Shown here in pieces: positions 33,092 to 37,244 of a stretch of DNA of 37,244 bases (its first letter is position 1; every line of letters starts with the position of its first letter). The notes under the pieces are model-generated. The model was not told the DNA's origin. It did no database searches and saw only the letters and a program-made list of their open reading frames with translations. Source of the stretch: Bacillota bacterium (lineage in GTDB: Bacteria > Bacillota > Bacilli > Alicyclobacillales > SLC66); the NCBI GenBank assembly GCA_021820975.1, contig JAKADA010000020.1, positions 1 through 37,244 on the forward strand, read 5' to 3'. A program made the translations under genes and the position numbers.

Positions 33092-34336
33092 TTGTTACAA
33101 GAACGCTTAAAAAAATATGCACAATTAGCGGTTGAAGTCGGTATCCATGTACAAAAGGGTCAACCTGTAGTACTCGGGTATTGGCATGACCCGGTACTTC
33201 CAGAACATGTGGAATTTGCACGTTTACTCGTTGAGGCAGCGTACGATGCTGGCGCTAGTTTTGTTCACGTCAACTGGGGGGACGAGCGGTGGACACGAGA
33301 AACGGTGCGTCGCGGTGATTTGTCGTTTTACGAACAACTAGCGGCAGACCAAGCAGCCTACATCGAAAAACTGGCACAGCAAGGTGCTGCATTTTTGCGT
33401 ATACCTGCGTCCGATCCAGATCTGTATAACGGTCTTGATGCTATTCGTGTCGGGCAGGCTGATCGAATGCTCACGACGGCTTTTAATCCGTTTAATTTTC
33501 GCCGTACAAACGGTGAATATAGCTGGTCATTGGTTTCAGCACCGACGCAAGTGTGGGCTGATAAAGTGCATAGCGAATTGCCAAAAGATCAGCGCGTTGA
33601 TGCGCTTTGGGAAGATATTCTCTACTGTGCTCGAGCGACAGGTAATGACCCTGTGGCAGACTGGAAAAATCACCTGTTGAATTTAGGAAAGCGTAGGGAT
33701 TGGCTCAACAGTTTACATATTGCCTCTCTGCATTATGAAGCACCGGGGACGGATCTTACGATCACTTTGCCTAAGGAACATTTTTTTGCAGGAGCTGGTG
33801 ATAAAACGACCTCAGGCGCAACGTATGTGGCGAACATTCCTACGGAAGAAGTATTTTCTGTGCCGACAAAAACGGGTGTACATGGCATAGTTACAAGTAC
33901 CATGCCGCTCAATCACAACGGGGCGTTGATTGACGGGTTTACGTTAGAGTTCGAGCATGGTCGCATCGTCAAGTACCATGCTAAAACAGGTCAAGAAGCG
34001 CTACAAAACATTATCGAAACAGATGAAGGCAGTCATTATCTCGGTGAAGTGGCCCTTGTGCCAGTAAGCTCTCCGATTGCCACGCGAGGCGTATTGTTTT
34101 ACAACACACTATTTGATGAAAATGCATCATGCCATTTAGCGATTGGGAAAGCGTATCCGTTAATTAAAGGAGGACGACAACTAAATCGAGAAGAGTGGGA
34201 AAGACATGGACTTAATGATAGTCTTATGCATGTTGATTTTATGATTGGTTCTAAAGAATTGAACATTACGGCCACTACGCAAAATAGCGAAAAGGTAAAA
34301 ATTCTTGTGCAGGGTGAATGGGCTCACGAGCTCTAA
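33092..34336 (+). CDS. Aminopeptidase, M29 family
   Basis: This 414-residue dizinc or cobalt aminopeptidase (AmpS / aminopeptidase T type) removes N-terminal residues from peptides in the cytoplasm. The C-terminal catalytic half shows the expected ligand motifs: N-I-P-T-E-E-V-F-S-V-P (metal Glu), E-G-S-H-Y-L-G-E-V-A-L-V, L-F-D-E-N-A-S-C-H-L-A-I-G-K-A-Y, and M-H-V-D-F-M-I-G-S (His and Asp). The N-terminal domain begins with a helix and V-x-K-G-Q-P-V-V-L. It starts at TTG 33092 after AGAGGGGAGAA and ends before a strong bidirectional terminator. No operon partner is evident. Confidence 0.93.
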   Translation: MLQERLKKYAQLAVEVGIHVQKGQPVVLGYWHDPVLPEHVEFARLLVEAAYDAGASFVHVNWGDERWTRETVRRGDLSFYEQLAADQAAYIEKLAQQGAAFLRIPASDPDLYNGLDAIRVGQADRMLTTAFNPFNFRRTNGEYSWSLVSAPTQVWADKVHSELPKDQRVDALWEDILYCARATGNDPVADWKNHLLNLGKRRDWLNSLHIASLHYEAPGTDLTITLPKEHFFAGAGDKTTSGATYVANIPTEEVFSVPTKTGVHGIVTSTMPLNHNGALIDGFTLEFEHGRIVKYHAKTGQEALQNIIETDEGSHYLGEVALVPVSSPIATRGVLFYNTLFDENASCHLAIGKAYPLIKGGRQLNREEWERHGLNDSLMHVDFMIGSKELNITATTQNSEKVKILVQGEWAHEL

Positions 34337-34341
34337 AAAAC

Positions 34342-34387
34342 AAAAGCAAGGTGATGCACAAAAGATCCTATGCATCACCTTGCTTTT
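34342..34387. terminator. Bidirectional terminator between aminopeptidase and beta-propeller genes
   Basis: A perfect 17-bp stem links 34342-34358 (AAAAGCAAGGTGATGCA) and 34371-34387, with TTTTTATT after it on the plus strand and TTTTGTTTTTT on the minus strand. It is the strongest hairpin of the window. Confidence 0.95.
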
Positions 34388-36192
34388 TATTGTTGGATGA
34401 AGTGCCTGCCACCATCGTTTGTAACAAATAATCGTCCGGAAAGTGTCCACAGATAGCCGTGGTTGCTATCGAAAAAACCCATGGATGCAGGTGTTATAGG
34501 CACGGAGGACGGAAATTGATACCATGTGAAATGATGACCGTTATCGGTTGACTTGCCAAAACCTTGTCCGTTTTGTTCTTCGATCCAGCGGATATTTCCT
34601 GTGTTCCCTGTAAAATTGGAGGTATAGAAAGGTTTCCCAGGTCCGATTTTCCAAGTCGCACCACCGTTTGTCGTAACATAATTACGCGTACTCGTTGCGA
34701 TTTGGCCATGCAATGTGCCATGTACAAAGTACACGCTAAAGACATTGCCCTTAGGTGTCTTTACAAAGCGCCATGTACGCCCGCCATTTCGTGTTTCATA
34801 GAGTTGCTGATTACCGCCAACGGCGTATCCCCTTTTTGTATTGATAAAAGAGATTCCCTGACCAAAGTAAGGTCCAAGATAAGCTGTGTCCTGCTTTACT
34901 GGTAAGCGCGATAAAGGGCTAAAGCTACGTCCACCGTTGTTTGTCGTAAGGACAAGATCACGATCCCCGACGATGCCTATGCCAAATCCCTGTTGTGTAC
35001 TAACAAAACTAACACCCATCACGGGAAAATCATGCGCATGGGGATAGATGGTATGCCAGGTAACTCCACCATTAGTTGTATGAAGTAACGTAGGTGTGGT
35101 GACATTGCCATTAACAAGCCAACCATCCTTTGCGTTAACAAAGGACATCATCGATGAACCAAATGGGGTGCCATTGGCACCTGAAATGGGCATATAGGTG
35201 GTAAATGACGATCCGCCATTATGGGAGACAGCAAGTTCTGCTGTGCCAAGGCCAGTTGCCTCCATGCCACCTAACACGAAGATAGTTTTATTACCGACGA
35301 CAGCGACAGGACCTGCGTCATAGCCAGGTCCTTGCGTCACTTTGCCATTGCCTACGCCGGGTGCGGGCCCACCACCAGCGGTTGATGTGCCGAGTATAGG
35401 TGACCATGTACGGCCATTTGTAGTCTTAAATAAGGTAAAAGAGCTTTGCGACATGCCGCCTTGACCAATCACTTGCATGTAAGCGGTAGTCGGGGTCACA
35501 GGAAAAACAGATGCTCCTTGGGCGTACGACCAAATTTGTGTGGCAATATGTTTGGTGAGTATCCAGTGTGCTCCAGCATCGATAGTGTGATAGAAATAGC
35601 CTCCTGATGAAGTGCTTGCGATGAGCCAGCCATGTTGGTTATCTGAGAAGCCGACATCAAGGGTCCCTTTTGGTGCTTTAACGCTATGCCATATGGCTCC
35701 TTTATTGGTGGTTTTGAAAAGTGCAGTAGACGTACCATAGTTGCCAACTACGACATAGCTACTAGTCGGAGAGATGAAATCTGAACTGATAAGAGTAGAA
35801 GATTGACTTTTTCGTTGCGGTAAACTATACGTGCTAAAATGTCTGCCTCCGTCAGTCGAAGTCATGATGTGATGCGGACTCATGGCAACGACATCATGAC
35901 TTGAGTAGGCCTTGATCATGTACAAAGAATAGGCGCCTGGGAAAACTTGGGTAACGCGGTGACCGCCATCTGTTGTTTTGGCTATGCCGTGATTGGCGAT
36001 GAGATAACCGACTGTCGGTGTAGCAAAGGAGACACCTGATAGTCTAGGCACTTTTTGTAATGTGAAGGACGTCTCGATGGTTTTTGATGTGCTAGATCTC
36101 ATGGTCTTGGCCATAGTCAAAGGACTTATGGCTATAAGGGTAATTGCAAGACAAATGGTTAGGGCTGTCACGTAGGATTGCTTAGAGTTCAT
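34387..36192 (-). CDS. Secreted Ycf48/BNR-like beta-propeller protein
   Basis: This 601-residue exported protein has a signal peptide (M-N-S-K-Q-S, hydrophobic run, cleavage near S-P-L-T-M-A-K). At least ten Asp-box-like motifs of the form T-x-D/N-G-G-x-x-W/F recur along the whole length, for example T-T-D-G-G-H-R, T-T-N-G-G-V-T-W, T-R-N-G-G-R-T-W and T-N-D-G-G-R-H-F. This is the signature of multi-blade sialidase / Ycf48 (HCF136) propellers. Catalytic sialidase residues are not evident. The function in a non-photosynthetic host is unknown; a structural, adhesive or assembly role outside the cell is most plausible. GGAGG lies upstream of the ATG. It is convergent with the aminopeptidase. Confidence 0.82.
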   Translation of the reverse strand: MNSKQSYVTALTICLAITLIAISPLTMAKTMRSSTSKTIETSFTLQKVPRLSGVSFATPTVGYLIANHGIAKTTDGGHRVTQVFPGAYSLYMIKAYSSHDVVAMSPHHIMTSTDGGRHFSTYSLPQRKSQSSTLISSDFISPTSSYVVVGNYGTSTALFKTTNKGAIWHSVKAPKGTLDVGFSDNQHGWLIASTSSGGYFYHTIDAGAHWILTKHIATQIWSYAQGASVFPVTPTTAYMQVIGQGGMSQSSFTLFKTTNGRTWSPILGTSTAGGGPAPGVGNGKVTQGPGYDAGPVAVVGNKTIFVLGGMEATGLGTAELAVSHNGGSSFTTYMPISGANGTPFGSSMMSFVNAKDGWLVNGNVTTPTLLHTTNGGVTWHTIYPHAHDFPVMGVSFVSTQQGFGIGIVGDRDLVLTTNNGGRSFSPLSRLPVKQDTAYLGPYFGQGISFINTKRGYAVGGNQQLYETRNGGRTWRFVKTPKGNVFSVYFVHGTLHGQIATSTRNYVTTNGGATWKIGPGKPFYTSNFTGNTGNIRWIEEQNGQGFGKSTDNGHHFTWYQFPSSVPITPASMGFFDSNHGYLWTLSGRLFVTNDGGRHFIQQ

Positions 36193-36360
36193 AGGATGAC
36201 CTCCTCATCTATCGTACATGACGAGTGAATTTAAAAAAGGTTTCATGTGATACGATAGAAGCAGGCGTATAAAGAAACATACTCAAATAGTATCTAAGAC
36301 GTTATATTATGAAATATGTGGACTTTGCGCAGTGTGGAAGTAATGATGCTATATAACGGA

Positions 36361-36952
36361 TTAGATGGTGACTGATCCCTTGTTTCGTGTCATAAACAGT
36401 GTACAAAGGACGCCACATAGGCCTAAGAGAGCGCCGATCCACATGGTGTGCGAAAAGGCGAGAATAAAAGTTGTACTATAAGGATTGCTGTGATTGGCAT
36501 ATAGGGTAAGTAAAAAGTCAAACAAAGATCCCCCCACGGTGATTCCCGCCATCATACCAATGTAACGAAATGTTGCGAGCGATCCTGATGCAACACCTTG
36601 GCTTTCCCTTGGTGCAGCCCCCATAATGGCTGAGTTATTAGGTGCAGCAAAGGTTCCTGTCCCAAGTCCAGCAAACAATAAACCGACAACAAGTAATGTG
36701 TGTTCGAGAAAAACTGTGTGGCTATCGCCGATAAAGCCTAAAACAAGTAAGGAAATAACACTAAATACCATACCTAGTGTTGTGAAAAACCGTGCGCCAA
36801 AACGATCCGATAAATACCCTGTGATCGGCGCGCAAATCGTCATGACAATAGGTGCAATGGTGAGATAGAGTCCACTTGCAGCAGACGACAAATGCATGAT
36901 CTGCGAAAAGTAAAACGGTAAAAGGAATAGGACAAGAAAGAAACATAGATAA
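36361..36952 (-). pseudogene. MFS transporter (EmrB/QacA-like), C-terminal part cut by tnpB element
   Basis: Reading in frame from 36951 gives F-F-L-V-L-F-L-L-P-F-Y-F-S-Q-I-M-H-L-S-S-A-A-S-G-L-Y, the transmembrane start of the C-terminal half of a DHA2-type exporter. It continues through L-S-D-R-F-G-A-R (motif A-like) to the stop at 36361. Everything before this is replaced by the tnpB element ending at 36953. About 197 residues remain of an expected 450-520. A shorter open frame from 36897 could be translated but would not make a working pump. Confidence 0.85.
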
Positions 36953-37088
36953 GTGAACTGCTCCCGCCTTTGCTTCGCTTAGATGCGTGAGCTTCTTGCT
37001 TCATCGACCACCGCCTGCCGTAGCAGGTCTTACATGATCTCCGCAAGCGTGGATTCGGCACGTTCCATGCCTATGTGGCGCATACAAG
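36937..37088 (-). ncRNA. Predicted omega RNA (reRNA) tail and guide of the right tnpB element
   Basis: Between the tnpB stop and the element end lie two hairpins: CCTGC/GCAGG (37014-37018/37023-37027) and an end stem GCTCCCGC (36960-36967) / GCGTGAGC (36985-36992) with one mismatch. These match the usual right-end organisation of tnpB elements. The guide would be the bases just beyond 36953, here the MFS gene (36952 downward). The 5' end of the RNA is probably within tnpB. The RNA is inferred from family knowledge. Confidence 0.5.
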
Positions 37089-37244
37089 TTAGCTGACTTG
37101 CTGTAGTATTTCTAACCCTCGATGCAGAATGTTGATTGCTGCGTTTACGTCACGATCAATTTCTAATTCACATGTCGGGCACTTGTGGATTCGCACCGAT
37201 AGGTCTTTCTTCACCATCGTTCCGCATCCGCTACTACAAAGTTG
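36953..37244 (-). mobile_element. Right end of a second IS200/IS605-family tnpB element
   Basis: This is the tail of a tnpB element inserted in an MFS gene. It ends AGTTCAC (36953-36959, minus strand) where the transporter reading frame begins. Its end motif parallels AGTTGAC of the element at the other end of the window. The rest lies outside, so completeness and the left end are not known. Confidence 0.78.
37089..37244 (-). CDS. tnpB: TnpB, IS200/IS605 OrfB family, C-terminal fragment (partial at window edge)
   Basis: Fifty-one codons plus TAA form the end of a TnpB protein. The zinc ribbon is visible (first Cys pair spaced C-S-S-G-C, second C-P-T-C), then the RuvC-III stretch I-D-R-D-V-N-A-A-I-N-I-L, in which the second Asp is the expected catalytic residue. 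The first pair has three residues between cysteines where two is usual. The C-terminus (H-R-G-L-E-I-L-Q-Q-V-S) differs from the other tnpB end, so the two elements belong to different groups. Family role: RNA-guided nuclease that favours element retention. Confidence 0.88.
   Translation of the reverse strand, partial: QLCSSGCGTMVKKDLSVRIHKCPTCELEIDRDVNAAINILHRGLEILQQVS

Noticed and set aside
1-37244. CRISPR array, tRNA or rRNA genes, prophage or plasmid functions
   Set aside because: No regularly spaced repeats, no cloverleaf-like segments and no phage or replication genes were found on reading both strands.

Overview
The window looks like chromosomal DNA of a low-to-moderate-GC Bacillota (Firmicutes) bacterium. 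Support: strong AGGAGG-type ribosome binding sites, frequent TTG/GTG starts, an S-layer-homology protein, an OmpR-type two-component system, YbjQ, DedA, DUF624 and PadR families typical of Bacilli, and Gram-positive-type secreted proteins. An aerobic or acidophilic Alicyclobacillaceae-like host is a guess that the sequence alone does not prove. I see no tRNA, rRNA, CRISPR array, replication origin or prophage.

Both ends lie inside IS200/IS605-type tnpB elements, and the two elements differ. The left one (1-267) interrupts a marR-type regulator that is also frameshifted, followed by a badly decayed MATE efflux gene (about 625-1185). The right one (36953-37244) cuts an EmrB/QacA-type MFS gene, leaving its C-terminal part (36361-36952). 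Each element has a structured tail ending in AGTT(G/C)AC that should form an omega (reRNA) guide RNA whose guide is the flanking gene.

Region by region: 1242-2696 is a serine beta-lactamase-like hydrolase. 2768-5044 is a YcdB/YcdC plus SLH cell-surface protein. 5300-8681 holds two paralogous small secreted helical proteins followed by a response regulator and a histidine kinase. 8734-9847 is a minus-strand ybjQ / small ORF / dedA operon. 10090-11454 is a secreted deacetylase-fold-like protein and 11572-13536 a Cache-domain chemoreceptor with a long inverted repeat in its leader. 13632-16537 is a divergent PadR / DHA2 exporter / DUF624 module with two matching operators. 16577-16984 is a VOC protein. 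17047-19469 and 21086-22728 are two ABC-2-type transporters flanking mdh (19622-20563) and a small membrane protein.

The central part is redox and sugar metabolism: gnd (22791-23693), a metal-dependent cyclase-family hydrolase translationally coupled to zwf (23690-25887), a Gfo/Idh/MocA oxidoreductase and an aldo/keto reductase. zwf and gnd catalyse oxidative pentose-phosphate steps 1 and 3. No recognised 6-phosphogluconolactonase is present, and the coupled cyclase-family enzyme is a candidate for step 2. After a TetR regulator comes an oleate hydratase, then envelope genes (NodB-type deacetylase, GT39-like glycosyltransferase), an SDR remnant, an M29 aminopeptidase and a secreted Ycf48-like beta-propeller.
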